Source: Gemmatimonadota bacterium
Lineage (GTDB): Bacteria > Gemmatimonadota > Gemmatimonadetes > Gemmatimonadales > Gemmatimonadaceae
Direction: 5' to 3'
Length of the DNA: 64,000 bases
Assembly (NCBI GenBank): GCA_027307165.1
Contig: DAHUXM010000020.1
Coordinates: forward strand, 1 to 64,000
The notes below the pieces were generated by a model. It saw nothing but the letters and a program-made list of their open reading frames with translations, searched no databases and was not told where the DNA came from. How positions within the stretch are numbered: the first letter of the stretch is position 1; each line of letters starts with the position of its first letter. Below are positions 34,524-44,064 of this stretch, in pieces. A program made the position numbers and the translations under genes.

Positions 34524-36443
34524 CTATTTGCGCGTCCACTTGTTGTTCGTGGTATCCGCGTCCATCCAGATACCGCCGTCGAGATCGAGCGAGCTGACGG
34601 CTCGGGTTGTCGGGATCGTGACTGTCGCCCTGCGTTGATTGGCTTCCCAGATCGCGGGGGTCTGATGGAACGTCGCCGAATCGCCATCCGCGTACTTCAC
34701 GCGAATGTCCACTGGAGCGTCCATACCACCGATGTTGTCGATCACGACCGAGTAACCGTTGCGAGCTTTAGTGACGCTCGCGACTGCGAGATCGATGTAG
34801 TTGTTGCTGAAGTACCAGTCATTCCAGAACCAGTTCAGGTTCTTCCCCGATACGTTGCTGAACGTGTTGAAGAAATCCCACGGCATCGGGTGCTTGCCGT
34901 GCCAGCGATCCATGTACGCCTGCAGACACTTCTTGAATTGCGCGTCGCCAAGCAGGTCCTTCATGGCGAGGTAACCAAGTGCAGGCTTCCCGTACGCATT
35001 ATTACCGTACGCAACACCCTTGAGCACATCACCAGGCGTGACGATCGGGAGGTCTTCGAGGGGCGACGGATCGTGAATCCAGCCATTGACGCGGAATTGC
35101 TGGAAGAAGGTGGAAGCACGTTCCTCGCCGAGGTCGGCAGTCCCGATGAGGTACTCGAAGGTCGTGGCCCAGCCCTCGTCCATGAAGCCGTATCGCGTCT
35201 CGTTGGTTCCCATGTAGAACGGGAAGTACGTGTGTGCGATCTCGTGTTCGACGACGAAGCGGGAGAACACAGTGTCGGGCGTGCTGCCGTCGTTGACCAT
35301 CATGGGATATTCCATGTCGGCGGAGCCCTGTACGATCGTCGTCTTCTCGTACGGATATGGCACGCCAGGCCAGTTATGCGAAAGCCAGTCGAGCGCATGC
35401 TGGCCAAAGTGGACCATGTGGTGGTAATCGGCGGCTGTATCGTTGAACGCGGATTGTACACTGGCGCGACGGTGTGCCGCATCATCGACGATTACGCTGG
35501 CGGCATCCCAGTCGTAGTGGTTGCTGACGGCAAATGCCATGTCGGGAATATTGCTGGCTCTGAAGTGCCACGCGTTCATCGGCTTCTGCACCGTGATGCT
35601 GTCGCCAGCCATCTGCTCTCTGGTCGCGACGTGGATAACCTGATCGGAAGTGAGCGAATTGTTGAAGCGTTGCAACGGTGCAGGCTGCAGCACGTCAGCG
35701 GCATTCAGCAGCGTGCCCGTCCCCCATACCACGTAGTTGGCGGGAACGTTCAGTGTAACGTCGTAATCATTGAAGTCGCTGTAGAACTCCTGCTGATCTG
35801 TGAAGTCCATCGTATCCCAGCCGTTGTAGTCGTCGAAGACCGCGACGCGCGGGTAGAAGTACGCCAGGTAATACGTGGTCGAGTCGATCATGCCTTCGCG
35901 GCCCGCTTCCAGCGATATCTCGTAGTGCCAGTCGAAGGCGAGCCTTACCGAATCGTGCGGCATGAGCGGGGTCTTCAACGGCACGCGCTTCCACGTGAAG
36001 GTGCGTGCATCGTTGCCCCACGGAGTGGCAGTTCCGTTGATGGCGAACGAATCGATGTGCACGCCGGATGTGAGGTACGCGTCAGCAGCGCCACCCGCGC
36101 GTGGTGCTCCCGGCTTGTGGATGTTGACGAACAGCTTGATGACGAGGCTCTTCAGCGTGTCCGGGCTGTTGTTGGAGTAGCTGATCTGCTCGGTGCCCCT
36201 GATCGTGCGATCGGGTGGTGCAACGGTGAGCGAGATGGAGTAGCGGCCGTGATTCTCCCAGTAGTTAGGCCCCGGGCGGCCGTCGAGTGAGCGAGTTCCC
36301 TTTCTTATCGCTTCCTTGACGTTGCGCGGCATGTAGAGCGTCTGCGCTGTCGGCGCTGGTAACAACGGAACGCCCAGCAATGCAACCAGCCACGACTTGG
36401 CGAGCAATGGCTTCGTAAGGTCAAGCATGAAATGGGAAATCAT
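34524..36443 (-). CDS. M1 family metallopeptidase, exported
   Basis: A 639-residue protein with an N-terminal hydrophobic signal (about residues 13-33). The zinc motif is His400-E-I-A-His404 with Glu423 (FMDEGWATTFEY) at the exact M1 spacing. The exopeptidase GAMEN segment reads ADMEYPMM (about 375-382), keeping the Glu. The N-terminal domain (YSISLTVAPPDRTIRGTEQI) is the M1 saddle. It is clearly different from the other M1 protein in this window (LSEGFATY type). It precedes the M3 gene by 10 bases, and the two could act in sequence on peptides. Confidence 0.92.
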   Translation of the reverse strand: MISHFMLDLTKPLLAKSWLVALLGVPLLPAPTAQTLYMPRNVKEAIRKGTRSLDGRPGPNYWENHGRYSISLTVAPPDRTIRGTEQISYSNNSPDTLKSLVIKLFVNIHKPGAPRAGGAADAYLTSGVHIDSFAINGTATPWGNDARTFTWKRVPLKTPLMPHDSVRLAFDWHYEISLEAGREGMIDSTTYYLAYFYPRVAVFDDYNGWDTMDFTDQQEFYSDFNDYDVTLNVPANYVVWGTGTLLNAADVLQPAPLQRFNNSLTSDQVIHVATREQMAGDSITVQKPMNAWHFRASNIPDMAFAVSNHYDWDAASVIVDDAAHRRASVQSAFNDTAADYHHMVHFGQHALDWLSHNWPGVPYPYEKTTIVQGSADMEYPMMVNDGSTPDTVFSRFVVEHEIAHTYFPFYMGTNETRYGFMDEGWATTFEYLIGTADLGEERASTFFQQFRVNGWIHDPSPLEDLPIVTPGDVLKGVAYGNNAYGKPALGYLAMKDLLGDAQFKKCLQAYMDRWHGKHPMPWDFFNTFSNVSGKNLNWFWNDWYFSNNYIDLAVASVTKARNGYSVVIDNIGGMDAPVDIRVKYADGDSATFHQTPAIWEANQRRATVTIPTTRAVSSLDLDGGIWMDADTTNNKWTRK

Positions 36444-36603
36444 CTTCGTTTCTCTCGCATTTGGAGGTGCGGCAGAGCATCGTAATTGCCGATTGATAAG
36501 ATGACGACAAATCGGTGCCCTGGGTAGGGCGAGAGAATAGAGCGATATCTGCGATGATTCCCGGGGTGATCCTTACGTCGATCCTTACTCCATGGAGATC
36601 TCG

Positions 36604-39258
36604 CTACTCATAGCGCAAGGCGACCACCGGCTCGACCCGCCCGGCACGCCTGGCGGGGAAATAACTGGCAGCCAGCGCAACCGCGCCAAGCGCGAGCGCT
36701 ACCACGATCAGCGTGACCGGATCTCGTGGCGTCACTCCGTATAGCAGGAATGCGAGAGTCCTGCCGGTGAACCACGCGCCGGCGATACCGAGCATGACAC
36801 CGATCGCCGCCATGCGAGCACCGTCGATGATCACCATGCGTACGACTGTATGATATTTCGCACCCAGCGCCATCCTGACACCGATCTCCTGCGTGCGCTG
36901 CGCGACACCGTACGAGACGACGCCGTAGATGCCGGACGCAGCTATCACGAGTGCGATGAGCGCAAAGACGGCGAGAACGTCCGCGAGCAGGCTGTTGTAC
37001 GAATAGTGTCGCGCCATCATGGCTCGCATCGTGAGGACGCGTGTTACGGCAACGGAAGGGTCGATTGCACCAACCGTTCTGATGACCTGCTGAGCCATGC
37101 CGTCGGGGTTACCGGCTGTCTGAATCGCGACATCGGTGCTCCAGACAGCGCGTCGCATGGGAAAGTAGATCTCCGGTCCTGGCGGCTCGTCTGCACCGGC
37201 GTAATTCACGTCTCCGACGACACCAGCTATGGTGTACTGGTCACGCCCCTCGATGCCCATGCGGATCGTATGGCCAATCGCACTACGGTCGGGCCAGTAC
37301 CGATTGGCCATCGTGCGATTGACGATCACGACAGAGGTTGTCGTGTCACGGTCGGCATCGTTGAAGTCCCGGCCGTCGATCTGCGGAATTCCCATGACCG
37401 CGAAGTAGCCCGGCGTGACTACTTCCTCGTGCGCGGTCAGCCCCTGAATGACCGGGATGCCCGGCCGGCTGTCAGGAACGAAGTTGCCGGAGTTGTTGCT
37501 GTTGCTGAGCGGGAGCCGGTCAATCACCGCGACACGACGCACACCGGGTAGTGCTTCGAGTTGATGCACCAGCGTGCTGCGGTACGTAATCGCCTGACTC
37601 GCATTCAGTGTGGATGGAAGCTGCAGATGAAGCGTGAGCACGTGGTCGGGTTTCAAACCGGTGCCGGCCGCAGTAAGCCTCGTGAAGCTCTGAACCAGCA
37701 GGCAGGCTGCCGAAACGAGTATTACGGCGAGTGCGATCTCGCTTATGACGAGCGTCGTGCGTACTCTGGCGATTCGGCGACCGGCGGTGCTGCCGCGCGT
37801 ACCCTGCTTGAGCGCTCCAGTCAGATCCGCGCGCGCTGCCCGAAACGCCGGAAATGCGGACAATCCAGCGCCGATAGCGACGCATATTCCCAGCATCATG
37901 AGCACTACGTGTTCGTTGACACCCATTGCTTCCCATCCCGGAAGAAAGCTGAACAGGTCTGCCGGGACATTCTGCTTGATCAGAGTCACTCCCAGTTTGC
38001 CCGCAAGCACGCCAAGTACGCCTGCAGCGAGTGACAGCATCATGCCTTCGATGATCAGCTGACGCGCGAGTTGTCCGCGTCCAGCGCCCAGCGCCGCGCG
38101 AACGGCTACTTCGCGCTCGCGTGTAGTCGCGCGAACGAGCATCAGGTTGACAACGTTGGCGCACGCGATGAGCAGGAGACCGATGACCGCGCCGACAACG
38201 AGCAGGACTGACGATCGGACATCGCCGGTTCTGTATTCCTTGAGCGGTGCAACTATGAAACGCCAGTTGTCATCGGGTGTCGGCGATTCAACCGCGAGCC
38301 GTCGCTCAACGGCCGCCACATCGCGCGCGGCGTCGGCAGCTGTTGCGCCAGGTCGCAGTCTCCCGAGCACCATGCTGCCGTTGATGAAGTTGCGGTTCAA
38401 CGCGGCACTGTCGGGAACGCTGACCGGTCCCCAGACCGACGCGGTCGTTGGAAATGCGTCGTCCCTGCGCACGACTCCAATCACCGTCCTCGGAATCCCG
38501 TTCAATGACACAGTGCGCCCGACGATAGTCGAATCTCCATTGAAGTGACTCTGCCAGAAGGCGTAGCTCAGCATCACCACGGTTACCGTGGGCGTCGACG
38601 CGTCCGCATCGGCTTGCGTGAAGGACCGTCCAATCAATGGTGTGACGCCGAGTACCGAGAAGTAGTTCGGCGTGACGACCGCGCCTTCGGCAACGGTCGC
38701 TGTTGCACGACCCGAGATCGTCACGTCCCAGTAACGCTCCAGTGCTACATCCTGAAAGACTGTGCGCGCAGCGCGAATCGCTAGATAATTTCCGGGAGAG
38801 AGTGTGACGCATGCCGATTCAGAAGGGGCAGCCTGACATACGGTTGCAATACGGTCTATATCATGGAGCGGGATCGGATGCAATAGAGTTGCGTCGAGCA
38901 ACGCAACCACCGTTGTCGTCGCGCCAATTCCGAGCGTGAGTGTGACCAGTACGGTCAACGTGATCGCCGGAGTTCGCGTCAGGGATCTCGCCCCGTACCG
39001 CACGTCCTGCCATAGCGCGTCGATCCAGCCGAGCGACCAGTGATTTCTACTCGCTTCCTGCAGCATCGTCGCGCTTCCGAATTGTCGCCTCGCGAGCTCG
39101 CGCGCGGCGTCCGGTGCCATCCCGCGTGCCTCGTTGTCACGCGTCAGCATGTCGATATGAAACTGCATCTCGTCTCGCAGCTCCTCATCCAGCGAAGCAC
39201 GGCGCGCACGGAACGACAGGCGTCTCAAGATCGCCGAGATCCAGCTCCAAATCGCCAT
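36604..39258 (-). CDS. ADOP-type FtsX/MacB-like ABC permease
   Basis: An 884-residue membrane protein. The N-terminus (RASLDEELRDEMQFHIDMLT, then DVRYGARSLTRTPAITLTVL) is the signature leader of the duplicated ADOP permeases of Acidobacteriota and Gemmatimonadota. Two MacB_PCD periplasmic domains each precede FtsX helices, for example GLLLIACANVVNLMLVRATT and YFPARRAGRVEPVVALRYE at the end. Such permeases work as mechanotransmission exporters. It sits 11 bases after padR, with a GAGG overlapping the padR stop. An adjacent ATPase gene supplies the motor, unlike 'orphan' family members. Confidence 0.93.
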   Translation of the reverse strand: MAIWSWISAILRRLSFRARRASLDEELRDEMQFHIDMLTRDNEARGMAPDAARELARRQFGSATMLQEASRNHWSLGWIDALWQDVRYGARSLTRTPAITLTVLVTLTLGIGATTTVVALLDATLLHPIPLHDIDRIATVCQAAPSESACVTLSPGNYLAIRAARTVFQDVALERYWDVTISGRATATVAEGAVVTPNYFSVLGVTPLIGRSFTQADADASTPTVTVVMLSYAFWQSHFNGDSTIVGRTVSLNGIPRTVIGVVRRDDAFPTTASVWGPVSVPDSAALNRNFINGSMVLGRLRPGATAADAARDVAAVERRLAVESPTPDDNWRFIVAPLKEYRTGDVRSSVLLVVGAVIGLLLIACANVVNLMLVRATTREREVAVRAALGAGRGQLARQLIIEGMMLSLAAGVLGVLAGKLGVTLIKQNVPADLFSFLPGWEAMGVNEHVVLMMLGICVAIGAGLSAFPAFRAARADLTGALKQGTRGSTAGRRIARVRTTLVISEIALAVILVSAACLLVQSFTRLTAAGTGLKPDHVLTLHLQLPSTLNASQAITYRSTLVHQLEALPGVRRVAVIDRLPLSNSNNSGNFVPDSRPGIPVIQGLTAHEEVVTPGYFAVMGIPQIDGRDFNDADRDTTTSVVIVNRTMANRYWPDRSAIGHTIRMGIEGRDQYTIAGVVGDVNYAGADEPPGPEIYFPMRRAVWSTDVAIQTAGNPDGMAQQVIRTVGAIDPSVAVTRVLTMRAMMARHYSYNSLLADVLAVFALIALVIAASGIYGVVSYGVAQRTQEIGVRMALGAKYHTVVRMVIIDGARMAAIGVMLGIAGAWFTGRTLAFLLYGVTPRDPVTLIVVALALGAVALAASYFPARRAGRVEPVVALRYE

Positions 39259-39269
39259 TACTCGTTACC

Positions 39270-39608
39270 TCAAACTGCCTGGATGACCCGCTGAATCGCT
39301 TCTATTGCCTTTCGGAAATCCGCCACCTCCGCGCCGAGCTGCTTCTTGCCGGCGGCGGTGAGCCGGTAGTATCGAGCGCGGCGTCCCGTCGGGGACTGAC
39401 TCCACTCCGATGTCAACCATCCCTTCACCTGCATGCGCTGAAGCGATGGATATAGTGAGCCTTCCTCGACCTGAATCGCCTCGCGCGATACCTGCTGAAT
39501 GTGCTGCGCGATTCCGTACCCGTGCATCGGTGTGATGGTGAGTGTCTTCAGAATCAGCATGTCCAGAGTGCCAGGAAGTACGTCTGCGCGATCGGTTTTC
39601 TTCGACAT
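39270..39608 (-). CDS. PadR family transcriptional regulator
   Basis: A 112-residue winged-helix protein: VLPGTLDMLILKTL, MHGYGIAQHIQQVSREAIQV, EEGSLYPSLQRMQVKGWL and GRRARYYRLTAAGKKQLG are the PadR consensus blocks. It lacks the long C-terminal dimerisation domain of larger PadR proteins (subfamily s2-like). It lies between the ATPase and permease genes and very likely represses this operon, since palindromic sites cover the operon promoter. ATG 39608 is the family start; the ligand is unknown, often a drug or phenolic compound. Confidence 0.93.
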   Translation of the reverse strand: MSKKTDRADVLPGTLDMLILKTLTITPMHGYGIAQHIQQVSREAIQVEEGSLYPSLQRMQVKGWLTSEWSQSPTGRRARYYRLTAAGKKQLGAEVADFRKAIEAIQRVIQAV

Positions 39609-39624
39609 GATGGATATGGTGGTA

Positions 39625-40344
39625 TCAGGCTGGTTGCAGCATCGCATCTCGCGATGCTATCGCGACGACGTTCCCGTCCAGCAGATTGATTGTTCGCTCG
39701 GCGTGCCGGGCATGACGCGGATCGTGTGTCACCATGCAGATCGTCGAGCCCGTGCGATGCAGCTCGGCCAGCAGGTCCATCACCTGATCGCCGTTCTCGC
39801 TGTCGAGGTTGCCCGTGGGCTCATCTGCGAGAATGATCAGCGGCTCACCGGCAATCGCTCGCGCAACTGCGACACGCTGCTGCTGACCACCGGAGAGCTG
39901 TGCCGGATAGTGATCCAGCCGGTGCGCCATCCCCATTCGCTCGAGAGCGTTGAGCGCGCACTTGCGACGGTCGCGCGGGTCGAGTCCGCGGTAACTCAGG
40001 GGAAGCGCGACGTTCTCCCACACGGTGAGATCGCCGAGCAGATTGAACGCCTGAAAGATGAAACCGATCTGACTGTTGCGAATGCGCGCCCGCTGCCCGC
40101 CTGACAACTCCGCAATGTCGCGGCCGGCAAGGACGTAGCGGCCGGCGGTTGCGACGTCGAGAAGGCCGAGGATGGAGAGCAGAGTGGTCTTGCCGCACCC
40201 TGACGGACCGGAGATCGCGACGTACTCTCCGCGCGCGATCTCGAACGACACGTCGGACAGGGCGCGCGTCTCCACTTCATCGGTGAGATACGTCTTTCCA
40301 ACCCGTTCGAGCCGGATTACCGGCTCAGGTCCCCGCGAAGTCAT
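39625..40344 (-). CDS. MacB/LolD-like ABC transporter ATPase
   Basis: A 239-residue ATPase with Walker [11 protein letters not shown], signature [14 protein letters not shown] and Walker [13 protein letters not shown], plus the FQAFNLL Q-loop typical of the MacB/LolD group. It should power the FtsX-like permease two genes downstream. ATG 40344 is preferred over a TTG at 40383: a promoter is readable at 40393-40421, which would put the TTG about at the transcription start. Gene order ATPase, padR, permease on one strand supports an operon. Confidence 0.92.
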   Translation of the reverse strand: MTSRGPEPVIRLERVGKTYLTDEVETRALSDVSFEIARGEYVAISGPSGCGKTTLLSILGLLDVATAGRYVLAGRDIAELSGGQRARIRNSQIGFIFQAFNLLGDLTVWENVALPLSYRGLDPRDRRKCALNALERMGMAHRLDHYPAQLSGGQQQRVAVARAIAGEPLIILADEPTGNLDSENGDQVMDLLAELHRTGSTICMVTHDPRHARHAERTINLLDGNVVAIASRDAMLQPA

Positions 40345-40384
40345 CGGCACGTTGGCGTTGGGGTCAACTGCCCTGGCAATCAAT

Positions 40385-40421
40385 ACATAGCTAATCTATG
40401 TGTAGTCTTTCTATGTGACAA
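40385..40421 (-). promoter_or_regulatory. Promoter and PadR-type operator of the ATPase-padR-permease operon
   Basis: Read on the minus strand: TTGTCA (complement of 40416-40421), a 17-base spacer and TAGATT (complement of 40393-40398). A palindrome, ACATAG-N5-CTATGT (40385-40401), covers the -10, and a third CTATGT half-site (40411-40416) overlaps the -35. A repressor on these sites would block the operon promoter; PadR, encoded in the operon, is the obvious candidate. Confidence 0.6.
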
Positions 40422-40543
40422 GGTGGCGGCGGCGCCACGCGCGCCGGGTCGGTCGCGGGACCGGGCTTTGCAGCATCTTTGACCTGTATTCACCCGGACA
40501 CGGCCAGCCGGCAGGGCCGGTATCACGATTACGGAGCAAAACG

Positions 40544-41209
40544 ATGGATCAGGAAACATGGACGGCGGTCGACGGTTACCTCACGAAGAAGCTCATTCCC
40601 CCGGATGCCGCGCTGGACGCTGCGCAGGCTGCGACCGCGGCTGCGAACATGCCGGCGATCAGTGTCTCTCCAACTCAGGGAAAACTGCTCGAGCTGCTTG
40701 CAATGACGCTGCACGCCAGGTCCATCCTCGAGATCGGTACGCTCGGCGGCTACAGTACGATATGGCTCGCGCGCGGCCTCGCTCCTGGAGGAAGGATCGT
40801 GACCCTGGAGAAGGTGCCCAGCCACGCGGACGTTGCACGAGCGAACATAGCGCGAGCGGGATTCGCAGATGTCGTCGATCTGCGCATTGGTAGTGCGCTC
40901 GACACGCTTCCGCAACTGGCTGCGGAAGATCGCGAGCCGTTCGATCTGGTCTTCATCGACGCCGACAAGCAGAACATACCGGCGTACTTCGACTGGGCGG
41001 TCACGCTGGCGCATGCTGGGAGCATGATCATCGTCGACAACGTCGTGCGTGACGGGGATGTCATCAACGACGATACCGAAGATACGGGAACGCAGGGCGT
41101 GCGCCGGTTTTTCGATCGGCTGTCCACGAGTGCACTCGTGACGAGCACGGCAATCCAGACTGTTGGCGTGAAGGGTTACGACGGCTTCGCGGTATCCATA
41201 GTGAACTGA
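40544..41209 (+). CDS. Class I SAM-dependent O-methyltransferase
   Basis: A 221-residue enzyme of the catechol/caffeoyl-CoA O-methyltransferase family. The SAM-binding motif is ILEIGTLGGYSTIWLARGL, followed by acidic VTLEKVPSHADVA and the metal-site DLVFIDADKQNIPAYFDWAV and IIVDNVVRDGDV. The terminal YDGFAVSIV is also conserved. It methylates a small phenolic or similar hydroxyl in the cytosol. ATG 40544 has GGAG eight bases upstream. It is divergent from the ABC-padR operon, and a PadR-regulated phenolic substrate would make sense, though this is speculation. Confidence 0.93.
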   Translation: MDQETWTAVDGYLTKKLIPPDAALDAAQAATAAANMPAISVSPTQGKLLELLAMTLHARSILEIGTLGGYSTIWLARGLAPGGRIVTLEKVPSHADVARANIARAGFADVVDLRIGSALDTLPQLAAEDREPFDLVFIDADKQNIPAYFDWAVTLAHAGSMIIVDNVVRDGDVINDDTEDTGTQGVRRFFDRLSTSALVTSTAIQTVGVKGYDGFAVSIVN

Positions 41210-41332
41210 CGGCGTTCGGCGGCACTCAGGGAGGACGACACCAAAACAAACCATTCTGACGCGCAGAGCATCTCATAATCGAGAAAGGGCGCGCACCGGC
41301 GGGCCCGTCAATGCACAGTTCAACGCTCGCAA

Positions 41333-43927
41333 GTGTCCTTTTCGATTCTATCTTCCCGTTCAATTTCGCGATTCACGCTCGGCGCGGCCGCGACGATTCT
41401 TGCTACCATGGCTCCGATGCTCGCCAGTGCGCAGGCACCGCAGTCAGCCCTTTCATCGGACTACATGACGTCGGTTGCAGCCACGCATGCAGATCATCCG
41501 CCCGTGCTGGATGGCCGCGACGACGATGCTGTATGGCGCAAAGCGCCCGCAGTTACGCATTTCCGCGAATTCGATCCGGTCGAGGACGGCGATCCACGCT
41601 TCCGCACCGAATTCAAGGTCGCGTACGACAGCCGCAACATCTACGTCTTCATTCGTGCCTTCGATCCCGAGCCGGCGCTGATACGGAAGACCCTTGCGCG
41701 GCGGGACGTTCGTCCGCCAACGGATCAACTCAAGGTGATGATCGATTCGTACCATGACGGACGCAGCGGCTTCGAGTTCGCGGTGAGCCCGGGTGGAGTG
41801 AAGCGCGATTACGCGATGTATGACGATACGAATGAGGACCCCACGTGGGACGGAGTCTGGGACGTCGCCACATCGGTCGATTCACTGGGCTGGACGGCGG
41901 AGTTCGCGATTCCCATGTCACAGCTCGGCTTCACCAATACAACCGTGCACACGATCGGGTTCGGGATCTGGCGCGACATCGATCGCTTCAAGGAGCGTGT
42001 GAGCTGGCCGGTGTTCCGTCCAAGCAGAAACGCGACTGTCTCTCAACTGGGAACGGTGACCGGCATCGGCGACGTTGGATCGACGCATCCGCTCGAAGTG
42101 GTTCCGTACGTGGTGACGAAGAATGTTTCGACGGTAGGCGCTTCATCGTACGGACGTGCGCAGCGCCTTTCTGCCGGTGCGGATCTCAAGGTTGGCGTGA
42201 CGCCGAGCCTGCGGCTGACGGCGGCGGTGAACCCCGACTTCGGTCAGGTGGAGGCGGATCCGTCGGTGCTCAACCTCGGTACGTTCGAGACGTTCTTCAA
42301 CGAGCAGCGTCCGTTCTTTGTCGAAGGGCAGGGGCGTTACGCGTTCAGCATCAACTGCAACGTCGTGAACTGCAGTTCCGAGGGGCTGTTCTACTCACGA
42401 AGAATTGGTCGCACTCCGCAACTAATTGGTAACTATGGCGACCCGAGCTCGCCCACGGCCACGACGATCCTGGGCGCCACGAAGCTGAGCGGGCGCATAG
42501 GCAAGTCACTATCGGTGGGTGTACTCGACGCGGTGACGGAGCGTGCGACGGGCTCGTTGGACAGAACCATCGAGCCGACGACAAACTATGGCGTTGCACG
42601 CGTGCAGCGCGAGTTTCGCGACGGAAAGAGCTACATTGGTGCCGTTCTCACGAGCGTCGATCGGAACACCGATTCATGGACGTCTGATGTACTGCGGCGA
42701 ACGGCGACCGTTGGCGGCGTGGATTTCGCGCATCGTTTCCTGAATGACAATTACAGAATTTCCGGATCGCTTACTGGAAGCGATGTGACGGGAACGGCTG
42801 CCGCGATCACGCAGACGCAGATGAGTGCCGTGCACTACTACCAGCGGCCTGATGGAAAGCTGCGCGTCGATTCCAGTCTCACGTCGCTGACAGGTAACGC
42901 AGAGGAACTGCTGGCCGGCAAGTACGGTGGCGGGATCACACGCTTCGAGACGAGCTATCAGCGCCAGTCGGCGGGTTACGAGATCAACGACATCGGTTAT
43001 CTGCGCCGAGCGGACGAACAGAGCTGGAGCAATTGGGGCGCGCTCGCTTTTCTGAAACCGACATGGCTGTACAACCGTCTCAACGTCAACGGCAACTTCT
43101 GGAACACGTGGAATACGGATGGGCTCGCGCTGGAGCACGCGATTAATTCCAACGTACATTTCGTGTTTCACAACAACTGGGGCTTCAACGCGGGCTCGAC
43201 GCTCGGTCAGCTGGGAAGCACCTATTGCGACAGATGCGCTCGCGGGGGGCCGGCGGTGCGGCAATCGCCGTATCTATCCCCATGGATGAGTATCAGCGGT
43301 GATGACAGACGCCGTATCACTCCTTCGATCTCGATGAACTATTTTCGAGCCGACGAGGGGCGCACGCACAGGCTGTCGGTCGAGCCAACGCTCGACGTGC
43401 GTGCATCGAGCCAGCTGCTTTTCTCGCTGGATGTCACCGCATCGCACAACGACGACAACACGCAGTGGATCGGCAACTTCCATGATACAGCCACATCCGC
43501 CATGCACTACGCTTTCGCGCATCTGCATCAGAACACGCTCGTCACCGCCGTACGTGCAACGTACATCGCGACACCGGCGCTGTCGTTCCAGTTCTACGCA
43601 CAGCCGTTCGTGTCGAACGGCTCCTATTCGGACCCGCGGGAGTTGAGTGCCGACCCGCGCGCCGCGCGATACTCAGGCCGATATGTTGCCTACACGCCAC
43701 CCGCGTCGGCGATGTCAGGATTCAGCGATCGCGAGTTCAAGTCGAATACCGTAGTGCGCTGGGAATACAGACCGGGATCGACGCTGTTCCTGGTGTGGAC
43801 GCAGGGACGTCAGCGGTACGACAACGCACCGGATGCACGCGGATGGACACAGACATATCCGGATCTGTTGCAGATCCGGCCGGACAACACGTTTCTGGTG
43901 AAGTTCAGCTACTGGTTGAACAGGTAG
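41333..43927 (+). CDS. DUF5916 outer-membrane protein with CBM9-like domain
   Basis: An 864-residue exported protein. A GTG start gives a signal peptide (to about residue 34). Residues about 45-230 are a carbohydrate-binding family 9-like domain (LDGRDDDAVWRKAPAVTHFR, KVAYDSRNIYVFIRAFDPEP, TAEFAIPMSQLGF). From about 240 the DUF5916 region follows with aromatic alternating strands and the conserved FETFFNEQRPFFVEG. It ends KFSYWLNR, a beta-barrel-like terminal strand. It is probably an outer-membrane barrel; the substrate is unknown. No ATG precedes the signal peptide, hence the GTG. Confidence 0.88.
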   Translation: MSFSILSSRSISRFTLGAAATILATMAPMLASAQAPQSALSSDYMTSVAATHADHPPVLDGRDDDAVWRKAPAVTHFREFDPVEDGDPRFRTEFKVAYDSRNIYVFIRAFDPEPALIRKTLARRDVRPPTDQLKVMIDSYHDGRSGFEFAVSPGGVKRDYAMYDDTNEDPTWDGVWDVATSVDSLGWTAEFAIPMSQLGFTNTTVHTIGFGIWRDIDRFKERVSWPVFRPSRNATVSQLGTVTGIGDVGSTHPLEVVPYVVTKNVSTVGASSYGRAQRLSAGADLKVGVTPSLRLTAAVNPDFGQVEADPSVLNLGTFETFFNEQRPFFVEGQGRYAFSINCNVVNCSSEGLFYSRRIGRTPQLIGNYGDPSSPTATTILGATKLSGRIGKSLSVGVLDAVTERATGSLDRTIEPTTNYGVARVQREFRDGKSYIGAVLTSVDRNTDSWTSDVLRRTATVGGVDFAHRFLNDNYRISGSLTGSDVTGTAAAITQTQMSAVHYYQRPDGKLRVDSSLTSLTGNAEELLAGKYGGGITRFETSYQRQSAGYEINDIGYLRRADEQSWSNWGALAFLKPTWLYNRLNVNGNFWNTWNTDGLALEHAINSNVHFVFHNNWGFNAGSTLGQLGSTYCDRCARGGPAVRQSPYLSPWMSISGDDRRRITPSISMNYFRADEGRTHRLSVEPTLDVRASSQLLFSLDVTASHNDDNTQWIGNFHDTATSAMHYAFAHLHQNTLVTAVRATYIATPALSFQFYAQPFVSNGSYSDPRELSADPRAARYSGRYVAYTPPASAMSGFSDREFKSNTVVRWEYRPGSTLFLVWTQGRQRYDNAPDARGWTQTYPDLLQIRPDNTFLVKFSYWLNR

Positions 43928-44064
43928 CGGCTGCGGCGCGTCCCTGGCCGCTGCCAGCGTCGGGATGGACTTCAGCCGCCGACGCATGACAGCATTGGGA
44001 GTGCGACGGTGGCGCGGCGCCCGCGGGCGCGCTATTCTCTTCGTACCACAAACTCTCAAGGGCC

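Noticed and set aside
34467-36290. Plus-strand open frame of 607 codons opposite the M1 peptidase
   Set aside because: The opposite strand encodes a complete M1 enzyme with correct zinc site; this frame is its mirror image.
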